A DNA stretch of 49,338 nt from an uncultured Verrucomicrobiota bacterium (lineage in GTDB: Bacteria > Verrucomicrobiota > Kiritimatiellia > CAIVKH01): contig CALMYG010000121.1 in NCBI GenBank assembly GCA_937873455.1, positions 1 through 49,338 of the forward strand. The letters run 5' to 3'. The notes below the pieces were generated by a model that ran no database searches, had not been told where the DNA came from, and saw only the letters and a program-made list of their open reading frames with translations. Positions within the stretch are counted from its first letter, which is position 1, and every line of letters starts with the position of its first letter. Shown one piece after another: positions 8,528 through 16,355 of the stretch. Made by a program: the position numbers and the translations under genes.

Positions 8528-8540
8528 ACGCTTAAAGCGT
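8528..8540. promoter_or_regulatory. candidate operator palindrome upstream of the GH57 gene
   Basis: ACGCTT-A-AAGCGT is a perfect 6-bp inverted repeat around one base, 32 bases before the GH57 start, next to an AT-rich stretch. Position and symmetry suit a dimeric repressor such as the LacI-type regulators common at glycosidase genes. No regulator gene is adjacent. Confidence 0.35.
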
Positions 8541-8742
8541 TTTAATTAAGTTACCCTCTTTGTGTGGTTTGTGTTTAATGGAAAATTGAAGTGATTTACT
8601 AAAGCGGTATTTATTGCCGCCAGGCGTGAGGTGCGATACGTCGGATACGTGCCTGAATTGATTGGATCATCAGCCCATGGGCAATGTTTTTCCGTCACCC
8701 GAGGCGGTCACCCGGGCGCATCCCTCCCCATGATACCCTGCC

Positions 8743-8770
8743 TTGACATTACCGGGCTGTTGGCAAGAAT
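8743..8770 (+). promoter_or_regulatory. candidate sigma70-type promoter
   Basis: A perfect TTGACA at 8743-8748 is followed 16 bases later by AAGAAT (8765-8770), 25 bases before the ATG of the exported protein gene. An AGGGAG ribosome site lies between. The -10 hexamer is weak. Confidence 0.5.
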
Positions 8771-8794
8771 ACGTCTCAACCATAGGGAGTTTTT

Positions 8795-9514
8795 ATGAAT
8801 AAATGGATTGTTTTGCTTGGTGCGTGTGTTGTGTTGCCGTTGGCCGGTTTCGCCGAGGATCTCCTGGCGGAAGCACAGGAAGATACCGTTGCCGAAATTG
8901 CCGAAGCGGTCCCCTACACCCCGGAAGAGCAGGTTGAAGAGTCCGTGGCGGAGGAGGAAACTCCGGAAACGGGCGCGGATGAACCCGAAGTCAGCGCCGA
9001 AAACCGTCCCCTCCGGTTTGTGGTGATTCTTCCGGAGCGCATCGACCACATCTGGTACTGGATGCTCTATTCCGACCAATCGCAACACATCGTACAAAGC
9101 GCCGTCGAAAAAGCGCTGGTCCGCGCCGGCCTGGAGGTGATCGACCTCAACGCCGCCCGACTGCCGGAAGTCGGAGGCGACTTGAAGCTGCTCGCTTCGA
9201 TGGCCTACGGATTGCAGGCGGGCCGTCTGCTGGAAGCTGACTACCTGATCACCGGTCAGGCAACGGCCGTGAAAGCAAGCGAGGGCCGCGCCTACGGGGT
9301 AAACGTCATTCGCACCCAAGCCGAAGTATCGGCGCGCATCGTCCGAATCAGCGACGGAAAAATCATCACGGTTGAAGATGCCAGCGCGCAGGAAGGCGGC
9401 CAGTCGGTTCAGGCGGCCGGGCAAAATGCCCTGAAAAAGGCCGGCGCGCAGATCGCTGGAAAAATCGCCCGGTCGGCCCGGTTGCTGGTAGAGGCGGAAG
9501 AGTCCGCGCGGTGA
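8795..9514 (+). CDS. exported acidic protein with CsgG/FlgT-like C-terminal domain
   Basis: A 239-aa protein with a clear Sec signal (MNKWIVLLGACVVLPLAGFAE, cleavage after GFA). Next comes a Glu/Asp/Pro-rich linker (about 22-70) and a folded domain from about 71. The segment LLEADYLITGQATA, then an alternating strand with EVSARIVRISDGKI, then QAAGQNALKKAGAQIA resembles CsgG/LpoB/FlgT-type periplasmic domains that sit beside outer-membrane assemblies. The resemblance is at pattern level, so the role is open. AGGGAG lies 5 bases before the ATG. The stop overlaps the GTG start of trmL (GTGA), so the two are co-translated. This does not imply related functions. Confidence 0.75.
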   Translation: MNKWIVLLGACVVLPLAGFAEDLLAEAQEDTVAEIAEAVPYTPEEQVEESVAEEETPETGADEPEVSAENRPLRFVVILPERIDHIWYWMLYSDQSQHIVQSAVEKALVRAGLEVIDLNAARLPEVGGDLKLLASMAYGLQAGRLLEADYLITGQATAVKASEGRAYGVNVIRTQAEVSARIVRISDGKIITVEDASAQEGGQSVQAAGQNALKKAGAQIAGKIARSARLLVEAEESAR

Positions 9515-10056
9515 AGCACGCGCATACCCGGAAATTTGATCATCCGTTCCATTGGCCCGACCCGCCGCTCCAGGTGGTGCTGGTCGAGCCGGAGATCCCT
9601 CCCAATACCGGAAACATCGCCCGCATGTGCGCGGCCACCGGCTCCGGTTTGCACCTGATCGAACCGCTTGGGTTCCGATTGGACGACGCCAAGCTGAAAC
9701 GGGCCGGGTTGGATTACTGGGATGCCATCGCCCCGGTCGTTCATCCGGACTGGGATGCCTACGAGCGGGTATGTCGGCCATCGCGGTTTTTCCTGTTCAG
9801 TACCGGAGGAACCCAAAACATTTTCACGACAGCATTTCAACCGGGGGATCACCTGGTATTCGGCCCGGAAACGCGAGGCTTATCCGATGCCCTGCTGGCC
9901 CGCTATCCCGACCGCATTGTCGGCATACCGCTGCAAACCCGCCATGTGCGATCCTTGAACCTATCCACCGCCGCCGGAATTGCCGTTTACGAAGCGCTTC
10001 GCCAAATCAATGCCGGGCGGGGCGCGGACCAAAATTTGAACACCCTGCCATCCTGA
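9511..10056 (+). CDS. trmL: tRNA (cytidine/uridine(34)-2'-O)-methyltransferase TrmL, SPOUT family
   Basis: A 181-aa SpoU/SPOUT methyltransferase. The conserved motifs are in order: PEIPPNTGNIARMCAATG (motif 1), FGPETRGL (motif 2, the start of the trefoil knot) and SLNLSTAAGIAVYEALRQ (motif 3). The length and the absence of an N-terminal RNA-binding extension fit TrmL, which methylates the wobble ribose of tRNA-Leu. The start is GTG at 9511 inside the previous stop, with GGAAGAG just upstream. The larger SpoU enzymes TrmH and RlmB carry extra domains that are absent here. Confidence 0.9.
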   Translation: MKHAHTRKFDHPFHWPDPPLQVVLVEPEIPPNTGNIARMCAATGSGLHLIEPLGFRLDDAKLKRAGLDYWDAIAPVVHPDWDAYERVCRPSRFFLFSTGGTQNIFTTAFQPGDHLVFGPETRGLSDALLARYPDRIVGIPLQTRHVRSLNLSTAAGIAVYEALRQINAGRGADQNLNTLPS

Positions 10057-10124
10057 TTCATCCAATCACGAACATCGCACCGGTGAATGTTTTACGCCGT
10101 GCAGCAAAAAGGAGAACTGTCCGC

Positions 10125-11114
10125 ATGAGTACCGGAATAACCGCCATCAACGAACAAGTCAGACAACACAGCGCCTTCGTCGCCGCCCTCCGCGCGGAAA
10201 TCAGCACCGTCATCGTCGGCCAGACCTACCTGGTGGACCGCCTGTTACTCGGGCTGCTGGCCAATGGCCACCTTCTGCTGGAAGGGCTGCCCGGGCTGGC
10301 CAAGACGCTTTCCGTAAAAACGCTGGCCGGGGCCATCCACGCCACCATGCAGCGTATTCAATTTACCCCCGACCTGCTGCCCGCCGACATTATCGGCACC
10401 CAGCTTTACAACCCCAAGGACGGCCAGTTCACCACCCGCAAAGGACCGGTATTTGCCAACCTGGTGCTCGCCGATGAAATCAACCGGGCGCCCGCCAAGG
10501 TGCAAAGCGCCCTGCTCGAAGCCATGCAGGAACGCCAGGTGACCATCGGTCCGGAAACCTTCAAACTTCCGGAACCGTTTCTGGTGTTGGCGACGCAAAA
10601 CCCGATCGAGCAGGAAGGAACCTACCCGCTGCCCGAAGCGCAGGTCGACCGGTTCATGCTGAAACTCAAAGTCACCTATCCCAATCGGGACGAAGAGCGC
10701 AAGATACTCGACGCCATGGCCTCCACCACGGTCAATCTCTCCGTACGCCCGGTGATTGAACTCAAGCAAATTGTCGAAGCGCGTGGTGTGGTCGACAACA
10801 TATATGTGGACGACAAGATCAAGGATTACATCCTCGCCATTGTCTTCGCGACCCGGGACCCGAAGGAATACCAGTTGGATATCGGACCGTTCATCCGGTT
10901 TGGCGCTTCACCGCGCGCCACCATATACCTGACCCTGGCCGCCAAAGCCCATGCCTTCCTGCAAGGTCGCGGCTATGTCACCCCGCAGGACGTCAAATCC
11001 ATCGCCCACGACGTACTGCGCCATCGTATTCTTGTTTCCTACGAGGCGGAAGCGGAGGAATTGACCTCCGAAGACCTCATCACCCGGATTTTGAACAAGC
11101 TGCCCGTACCGTAG
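10125..11114 (+). CDS. moxR: MoxR family AAA+ ATPase, first gene of the Bat-type operon
   Basis: A 329-aa AAA+ ATPase. Walker A is GLPGLAKT (residues 54-61) and Walker B is LVLADEIN (113-120, with D117 and E118). The sensor-1 stretch LATQNPIEQEGTYPLPEAQ and the PSPR-like GASPRATI are typical of MoxR. MoxR proteins act as chaperones that remodel or insert cofactors into VWA-domain partners, here probably the DUF58, BatA and BatB proteins encoded downstream. The ATG at 10125 has AAGGAG 10 bases upstream. A longer frame reaching back to 9552 is just open reading through trmL. The nearest downstream gene is 169 bases away because of a repeat insert. Confidence 0.95.
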   Translation: MSTGITAINEQVRQHSAFVAALRAEISTVIVGQTYLVDRLLLGLLANGHLLLEGLPGLAKTLSVKTLAGAIHATMQRIQFTPDLLPADIIGTQLYNPKDGQFTTRKGPVFANLVLADEINRAPAKVQSALLEAMQERQVTIGPETFKLPEPFLVLATQNPIEQEGTYPLPEAQVDRFMLKLKVTYPNRDEERKILDAMASTTVNLSVRPVIELKQIVEARGVVDNIYVDDKIKDYILAIVFATRDPKEYQLDIGPFIRFGASPRATIYLTLAAKAHAFLQGRGYVTPQDVKSIAHDVLRHRILVSYEAEAEELTSEDLITRILNKLPVP

Positions 11115-11275
11115 GAATTTTGATTTCGGATTTCGGAGTTTAGATTTCGTAATGAGGTGGATATGACAACCGAAGCAGAGATGAAGACCCGAACAAATAA
11201 GTTCAGCCCGCGGTGCAGTGATCGTGCCGTATGCCAATCACCATGATTCCTAAATCCTAAATCTAAAATCCCAAA
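11115..11275. repeat. inverted GATTT-type simple repeats flanking a small insert
   Basis: The left arm (11115-11149) contains repeated GATTTCGGATTTCGG. The right arm (11246-11275) is its imperfect inverse, CCTAAATCCTAAATC. They bracket about 95 bases that hold a short frame. The arrangement breaks an otherwise tightly packed operon between moxR and the DUF58 gene, so it looks like an insertion scar. Confidence 0.55.
11163..11246 (+). pseudogene. 27-codon frame, possible remnant of a four-helix-bundle (S23-like) gene
   Basis: The frame reads MTTEAEMKTRTNKFS.. for 27 codons and then stops. It has a GAGGTGGAT sequence just before the ATG. The opening resembles the first helix of small four-helix-bundle proteins of the 23S rRNA intervening-sequence type, whose N-termini often look like EAEMK.RT..FA. 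Nothing of the remaining three helices survives. It lies between inverted GATTT-type repeats. It could also be a chance frame or a tiny leader peptide. Confidence 0.35.
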
Positions 11276-11283
11276 CCGCTCGT

Positions 11284-12159
11284 ATGCTTCCTCCCGAAAT
11301 CATCAAGAAAATACGCCGGATACAAATCCGCACGTCGCGCATGGTCAGCGATGTTTTTGCCGGACAGTATCATAGCGTGTTCAAGGGTCAGGGCATGGAG
11401 TTTCAGGAAGTCCGGGAGTACCAGGCCGGGGACGACATTCGCTCCATCGACTGGAACGTAACCGCCCGCATGGGCCACCCGTTCGTTAAAAAATTCGTGG
11501 AGGAACGGGAGTTGACGGTCATGTTGCTGGTGGATGTCAGCCGTTCCAACGAGTTTGGCAGCCGCGCCCAGATCAAACGCGATTTGGCGGCAGAAGTCGC
11601 GGCGGTGCTGGCCTTCGCGGCGATTCAAAACAATGACCGCGTCGGGCTGATGCTGTTTACCGACGAGGTTGAACACTTCATTCCCCCGGGCAAGGGAACC
11701 CGACACGTCCTGCGGGTCATTCGGGATGTGTTGTATTACCAGCCCCAACGGGTCGGCACGTCCATTCAATCCGCACTGCATCATCTGAATACCTTGTCGC
11801 ACCGCAAAACGGTGGCATTTCTGATCAGCGATTTTCTGGACCACGATTTCGAACCGGCGCTGGCGGTTACGGCAAAACGCCACGACATGATTGCGGTGGC
11901 GATACGTGACCAACGGGAGGAGATGTTGGTTCCCGCGGGATTGATTGAATGGCAGGACGCCGAGAGCGGGCGACGCCTGCTGGTTGACACCTCCAGCAGC
12001 GCCGTGCGCAGCGCCTTCGCCGCCGCGCAGGAACGCAGTCGCTCCTTGCTGCGCGAAGGCATGGCACGCCGCGGCGTGGATTTGATTGAACTGTCAGCCG
12101 GTGCGCCCTACACCAAGGAGCTCATTCGCTTCTTCCGGAAGCGGGAGAGACGGCGATGA
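11284..12159 (+). CDS. DUF58 domain (VWA-like) protein of the Bat operon
   Basis: A 291-aa cytoplasmic protein with the DUF58 signature GMEFQEVREYQAGDDIRSIDWN (about 38-59) and TARMGHPFVKKFVEER. A VWA-like Rossmann domain follows, with VDVSRSNEFG as a MIDAS-like loop (D-V-S-R-S at about 83-87). In aerotolerance and MoxR operons this protein is the usual immediate partner of the ATPase. Its stop overlaps the next start by 4 bases. No strong Shine-Dalgarno sequence precedes the ATG at 11284, so translation may depend on other signals in the repeat-bearing spacer. Confidence 0.92.
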   Translation: MLPPEIIKKIRRIQIRTSRMVSDVFAGQYHSVFKGQGMEFQEVREYQAGDDIRSIDWNVTARMGHPFVKKFVEERELTVMLLVDVSRSNEFGSRAQIKRDLAAEVAAVLAFAAIQNNDRVGLMLFTDEVEHFIPPGKGTRHVLRVIRDVLYYQPQRVGTSIQSALHHLNTLSHRKTVAFLISDFLDHDFEPALAVTAKRHDMIAVAIRDQREEMLVPAGLIEWQDAESGRRLLVDTSSSAVRSAFAAAQERSRSLLREGMARRGVDLIELSAGAPYTKELIRFFRKRERRR

Positions 12160-13085
12160 TCCGGATTGTCTTTTTGGGGATCGGCATGTGGTTGGCCGGG
12201 AGCGCCGCGCCGGCCGCCGACGTGACCGCCGTGCTGAGCACCAACCGGATCACCGTAGGCGATCGCGTTCTGCTCACCCTTCGCGTTGAACACCGCGAAC
12301 AGGAACGCATTGTGGTACCGAATCCGCAGCGGGAGCCGGTCATCATGGTCTGGGATATGGAAAGCACGGGCGAGTCCATTCGGGATGGGCGACGCCAAAC
12401 GACCACCCGGATTGCCTTGTCGTCTTTCGTAGTCGGAGAACACCGCATCGCCACCAACGCCTTGATTGTCCTGGCCGAAGGCGGATCGGAAACTTCCCTG
12501 CCCTTCCCCGAACTCGTGTTACGCGTGGATTCCGTTTTGACCAATCCGCCACCGGCGTTGGCGGACATCAAACCGCCGGCGGCATTTCCGGGGCGGATTT
12601 GGCCCCGCGTGCTGGCGATGATTGCGGGCATTGCCGCGCTCGCCTTGATTGCCGCCTGGCTGTTGCGCAACGGATTGAAGCGGAAAAAGACGTCCGCCCC
12701 GGTCACCCGTCGCGTGCCGCCCCACGAGGTGGCTCTGGCCGCCCTGAAAGCGTTATTGCAACGGGGCTGGATGGAAAGCGGGGATGCCGAACCTTTTTAT
12801 GTTGAATTGTCCGCAATTGTCCGTTTGTACCTGGAGGAGCGTTTTGACCTCAAGGCGCCGGAACAAACGACCGAGGAGTTTATCCGCACCTCCAGCCAGT
12901 CCAACCAGCTTTCAAGCGATCACCGCACCTTGACCCAGGCGTTTCTGGAACAGTCCGATTTGGTCAAGTTTGCCCGGTTTCAGCCGGAGATCGAGGATAT
13001 GCGCAACGCCTGGGATGCCGCCGCCCGCCTGGTGCGTGAAACCATCCCCGCACCACAACCGCCAGGACCGGGAGGTGCGCGATGA
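12156..13085 (+). CDS. exported single-pass membrane protein of the Bat operon (BatD/DUF4381-like)
   Basis: A 309-aa protein with a signal peptide (about 1-21, ending SAAPAA). A beta-rich periplasmic region follows (about 22-145), similar in pattern to the oxygen-tolerance (BatD) domain: STNRITVGDRVLLTLRVEH. A transmembrane helix lies at about 152-170, before the basic KRKK stop-transfer. The cytoplasmic helical region has EPFYVELSAIVRLYLEERF and TTEEFI, reminiscent of DUF4381 and the C-terminal part of BatD. It overlaps DUF58 and batA by 4 bases each. It probably scaffolds the VWA proteins at the inner membrane. The family name is tentative, but place and architecture are clear. Confidence 0.8.
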   Translation: MIRIVFLGIGMWLAGSAAPAADVTAVLSTNRITVGDRVLLTLRVEHREQERIVVPNPQREPVIMVWDMESTGESIRDGRRQTTTRIALSSFVVGEHRIATNALIVLAEGGSETSLPFPELVLRVDSVLTNPPPALADIKPPAAFPGRIWPRVLAMIAGIAALALIAAWLLRNGLKRKKTSAPVTRRVPPHEVALAALKALLQRGWMESGDAEPFYVELSAIVRLYLEERFDLKAPEQTTEEFIRTSSQSNQLSSDHRTLTQAFLEQSDLVKFARFQPEIEDMRNAWDAAARLVRETIPAPQPPGPGGAR

Positions 13086-14077
13086 TCTTTCGTTATCCCT
13101 GGTTGCTCCTGTTACTGTTGCTGGTTCCCGTGCTGGTGTATTTGCGTTATGCCCGATCCCGGCGAACCGGCATTCGTTTCAGTGATGCCGGTGTATTCGC
13201 CCGCATGGGTCCCAGTTGGGCCGTGCTGGCCCAACCGGTTCTACCCATGTTCTACGGCCTTGGCTTGGTGCTGGCGATCATCGCCCTCGCCCGGCCGCAG
13301 AAAGGCCTGGAGGAGCGTTCGGTTCGTACCGAAGGCATCGACATCGTATTGTGCGTCGATTTATCCACATCCATGCTGGCGGAAGACTTCTCCAACCGGG
13401 GACGTCCGATGAACCGCCTGGAAGCTTCCAAGGAAGTCATGGAGCGTTTCATCAACAGCCGGCCTCATGACCGGATTGGACTTGTCGCGTTTGCCGCGTT
13501 GCCGTTCACCATGGCGCCGTTAAGCACCGATCGCGGCTGGCTGTTGCAGCAAATTCAACGCCTGGAAGCGGGCATGCTACCGGACGGCACGGCCATCGGC
13601 ACCGGATTGGCTTCAGCGGTCAACCGCCTGCGCGACAGCGAGGCCAAATCACAGGTGATCATCCTGTTGACCGACGGCGTGAACAACCGGGGGGAAATAA
13701 CGCCGCTCAATGCCGCGAAAGCCGCCCAGGCCCTGGGTATCCGCGTCTATACCATTGGCGCCGGTACCGACGGCATTTCCCGCGTGCCGATTCGTGATCC
13801 GTTCGGCGGCACCCGTTATGTGCAACAAATGTCGGATGTCGATGAGCCCACCCTGAAGGAAATCGCGGCGATGACCGGCGGCCGTTATTACCGGGCGCGT
13901 GATTTCGAAGGATTGAACGCGATATACCAGGAAATTGATCAACTTGAAAAAACGGAAATCAATATCGATCAGTACCGGTATTTCGAGGAGCGCTTCATGC
14001 CTTTTCTCGGCTGGGCCATCGGTCTGCTCGCCTTGGAGAAATTGCTCGCCTTGGGGCGGCTCGGGAGGCTGCCATGA
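13082..14077 (+). CDS. batA: BatA: inner-membrane von Willebrand factor A protein
   Basis: A 331-aa protein with N-terminal hydrophobic segments (about 5-23 and 52-70), the usual BatA arrangement, then a VWA domain. The MIDAS motif is intact: D93-L-S-T-S97 in CVDLSTSMLAEDF, later the conserved Thr region, and LLTDGVNNRGE. A C-terminal hydrophobic helix (about 307-323) completes the frame. VWA domains bind metal and mediate protein contacts. Bat proteins were named from Bacteroides fragilis aerotolerance mutants. The start overlaps the upstream stop by 4 bases, and the stop overlaps batB the same way, giving strict co-translation with its VWA partner. Confidence 0.92.
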   Translation: MIFRYPWLLLLLLLVPVLVYLRYARSRRTGIRFSDAGVFARMGPSWAVLAQPVLPMFYGLGLVLAIIALARPQKGLEERSVRTEGIDIVLCVDLSTSMLAEDFSNRGRPMNRLEASKEVMERFINSRPHDRIGLVAFAALPFTMAPLSTDRGWLLQQIQRLEAGMLPDGTAIGTGLASAVNRLRDSEAKSQVIILLTDGVNNRGEITPLNAAKAAQALGIRVYTIGAGTDGISRVPIRDPFGGTRYVQQMSDVDEPTLKEIAAMTGGRYYRARDFEGLNAIYQEIDQLEKTEINIDQYRYFEERFMPFLGWAIGLLALEKLLALGRLGRLP

Positions 14078-15087
14078 ACTGGGGCGCTCCCAAACTTTTA
14101 CCGTGGTTGCTGGTTCTGTTGCCGGCGGCGGCCATCCTGTTCGTCGCGCAGCGTGCGCGCCTGCGCCGCCTTGGCGCCTTGATCGCCCCGGAGCTTTGGT
14201 CCCGCATCAACCCGGAATGGCTGCCCCGCCGGGTGTACGGGCGTCTTGCCTGGTGGCTGCTCGCCCTGTTGTTCTTCGGGGCGGCACTGGCCCGACCGCA
14301 ATGGGGATTTACCTGGCGGGAAATCCGACGGACCGGATTGGATGTCATGGTGGTTGTCGACACCTCCCGCTCCATGCTGGCCACGGATATGCGCCCGAAT
14401 CGGCTGCAACAGGCGAAGTGGGCGCTCCGGGATTTGGTCGGTTACCTCCGGGGCGACCGGGTGGGATTGGTGGTTTTCGCCGGGCTCAGTTACCTGCAAT
14501 GCCCGCTGACCTCCGACTATGCCGCCTTCATGATGTATGTGGACGACATCCACGTCGGCTTGGTGCCGCGCGGCGGGACGGCGATCGCCGACGCCCTGCG
14601 CACCGCGGCAAACTCGTTCGAGGATGCCTCCGCCGCCGACCGGATCATCGTGCTTGTCACCGACGGCGAAGACACCGTTGGCGATCCGCTTGCCGTGATT
14701 CCCTTTCTCCAGGAGAAAAACATCAAGGTCTATGCCATAGGCGTGGGAAGCCCGGAGGGCGAGTTGATCCCCATTCAGGACGAATCAGGCCGGGAAACCT
14801 TTCTGCGTGACCGCGACGGGCAACTGGTAAAAAGCAGTTTGAATGAAGAGGTCCTTCAACGGCTCGCCCTGTCCACCGGCGGGGCCTACATCCGCGCGGC
14901 CCCCGGACAATTCGGATTTGAACGCTTGGTCCGGGACGAGTGGTCGAAGTTACGACCGGCGGAAGGAGAAACCCAACGATTAAAAATGTGGGAGGACCGT
15001 GCCGGCTGGCTGATTGGCGCGGGCTTGCTTTGCCTGATCATCGAGGCCTGGCGCCGGGAGCGCAGTAACCGGAGCTTATCATCATGA
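14074..15087 (+). CDS. batB: BatB: second inner-membrane VWA protein
   Basis: A 337-aa paralogue of BatA with the same topology: hydrophobic segments at about 8-25 and 57-74, a VWA domain, and a C-terminal helix at about 309-324. MIDAS is D96-T-S-R-S100 in VVVDTSRSMLATDM, with LVTDGEDTVGDP later. The motif RPQWGFTWREI just before the VWA domain is typical of BatB. It differs from BatA in loop lengths and in the segment after the third MIDAS element. Overlaps of 4 bases on both sides place it in the middle of the operon. It probably forms a heteromer with BatA, which is family inference. Confidence 0.92.
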   Translation: MNWGAPKLLPWLLVLLPAAAILFVAQRARLRRLGALIAPELWSRINPEWLPRRVYGRLAWWLLALLFFGAALARPQWGFTWREIRRTGLDVMVVVDTSRSMLATDMRPNRLQQAKWALRDLVGYLRGDRVGLVVFAGLSYLQCPLTSDYAAFMMYVDDIHVGLVPRGGTAIADALRTAANSFEDASAADRIIVLVTDGEDTVGDPLAVIPFLQEKNIKVYAIGVGSPEGELIPIQDESGRETFLRDRDGQLVKSSLNEEVLQRLALSTGGAYIRAAPGQFGFERLVRDEWSKLRPAEGETQRLKMWEDRAGWLIGAGLLCLIIEAWRRERSNRSLSS

Positions 15088-15821
15088 AACGGCTTGGAAC
15101 TATCTTCATGGTAGCTTGCTTAACCGGCGGGTGGCCGACCGGTGAGGCCGCCGCCCAATCCGCGCCGGCCGCACCGGACCGGTTGTTTCGTCAGGCCTTG
15201 AAGCACTATCAGGACGGCGACTTTCAATCCGGCCTGGATGGCTTCACGGCGGCGCTGGCCGCCATGCCTGCTCCCCCGCCCTTTGATCCCGCTTTGTTGC
15301 ACTACAACCGCGGAATCGGGTTGTACCGCCTCACCCAACCGGCGGAAGCCGCGTCGGCATTCCGTGAGGCGCTACGCACGCCGGACATCCGGCTGCAGCA
15401 CCGGATCTATTTCAACCTCGGCAATGCGTTATATCAGTCCGCTCAACTACAACTGAACGAAGGCGATGTGGCCGGCGCATTCCGGCTCTATCAGGAATCC
15501 TCCACCAATTACATCCAGGCATTACGACTCGAACCCGGCGACCAGGATGCCAAGATCAACTATGAACTCAGCATGATGGCCCAGATTCGTATTCTCCAGA
15601 TGGTCGCTCAAGCCATGGAACGCCTGCGCCAGGGAGAGCAAATGATCGGCGAATTCCGGTTCGTGGAGGCCGCCCAATGGTTTCAGCAAAATCAACCCAT
15701 GGTGGAAAAGGCCCTGACCCTGGATCCGGAAGTTAAAAAACTGTTTGAAACCATGACCGAGCGCACCACGGCGGTCGCGGAAATCCTGGTCACACCCTCC
15801 GGGGAGGCAACGCCGCCATGA
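15084..15821 (+). CDS. exported TPR protein of the Bat operon (BatC/BatE-like)
   Basis: A 245-aa protein with a signal peptide (MKRLGTIFMVACLTGGWPTGEAAA) and tetratricopeptide repeats. The clearest are RLFRQALKHYQDGDFQSGLDGF, ALLHYNRGIGLYRLTQPAEAASAF, and RIYFNLGNALYQSAQLQL with YIQALRLEPGDQDAKINYELS. The last stretch is the form common in BatC/BatE proteins. The C-terminal third (about 165-240) is helical and rich in Glu, with no further clear repeat. It is periplasmic and likely an interaction platform for BatA and BatB. Overlaps of 4 bases join it to batB and to the next TPR gene. Confidence 0.85.
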   Translation: MKRLGTIFMVACLTGGWPTGEAAAQSAPAAPDRLFRQALKHYQDGDFQSGLDGFTAALAAMPAPPPFDPALLHYNRGIGLYRLTQPAEAASAFREALRTPDIRLQHRIYFNLGNALYQSAQLQLNEGDVAGAFRLYQESSTNYIQALRLEPGDQDAKINYELSMMAQIRILQMVAQAMERLRQGEQMIGEFRFVEAAQWFQQNQPMVEKALTLDPEVKKLFETMTERTTAVAEILVTPSGEATPP

Positions 15822-16354
15822 ATCACGCGCGTTATGGTTTACGGTTGATCGGCCTCGCCGCCGCAATCATGACCGCGCCGGCGCTGGCCGCGGATTCGGC
15901 CCGCGACTATTTTAACCTGGGCTCCGCCACGTTTATTCGTGAAGACCCGGAACGCGCGCTCGCCATCGTCAACGAAGGGCTTTTGTTTTACCCCGACGAT
16001 GAGCCGTTGTTGCGCCTCAAAGCTCTGCTGGAACAACAGCAAGAACAAAATCAGTCCTCATCCGACTCGTCGGACGCCTCCCCCGATCCCTCGGAGTCCC
16101 CGGAATCTTCCGAGCCCTCGGAAGCGTCCGAGTCGGATGATCAAAACGAAAACGCGCCGGATGAAAACGAGGCGGACACCCCGCCGGAAGAGCCAGCGGA
16201 GCGGGAATCCCGCGCGGAGGAAATGACCGAGGAAGAAGCCGAGATGGTGCTGGACAGCTTGCGTCAACTTGAACAGGCTCAACGCGAACAGATGATGCAG
16301 GACATGATCAGACGGCAAATGCGAAACATGCCCCCGGTGGAAAGAGATTGGTAA
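15818..16354 (+). CDS. exported TPR-like protein with long Ser/Glu/Pro acidic linker
   Basis: A 178-aa protein. The signal peptide (about 1-24, ending PALA) is followed by one to two TPR units (RDYFNLGSATFIREDPERALAIV, then LLFYPDDEPLLRLKALLE). A disordered tract of about 70 residues (72-145) is almost all Ser, Glu, Asp and Pro. The tail is helical and Met/Gln-rich (QAQREQMMQDMIRRQMRNMP). The low-complexity region is encoded by TCC/TCG/GAA/GAG codons rather than one repeated unit, so replication slippage alone does not explain it. It probably works as a charged spacer between the two helical ends. It lies between the first TPR gene and batD. Confidence 0.82.
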   Translation: MNHARYGLRLIGLAAAIMTAPALAADSARDYFNLGSATFIREDPERALAIVNEGLLFYPDDEPLLRLKALLEQQQEQNQSSSDSSDASPDPSESPESSEPSEASESDDQNENAPDENEADTPPEEPAERESRAEEMTEEEAEMVLDSLRQLEQAQREQMMQDMIRRQMRNMPPVERDW

Positions 16355-16355
16355 T

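Noticed and set aside
9552..10124. N-terminal extension of moxR to 9552
   Set aside because: That part is an out-of-frame reading of trmL. The ribosome site and family length support the ATG at 10125.
16080..16200. Simple tandem repeat in the acidic linker region
   Set aside because: The Ser/Glu-rich tract uses mixed codons without a regular unit, so it is not a tandem repeat at DNA level.
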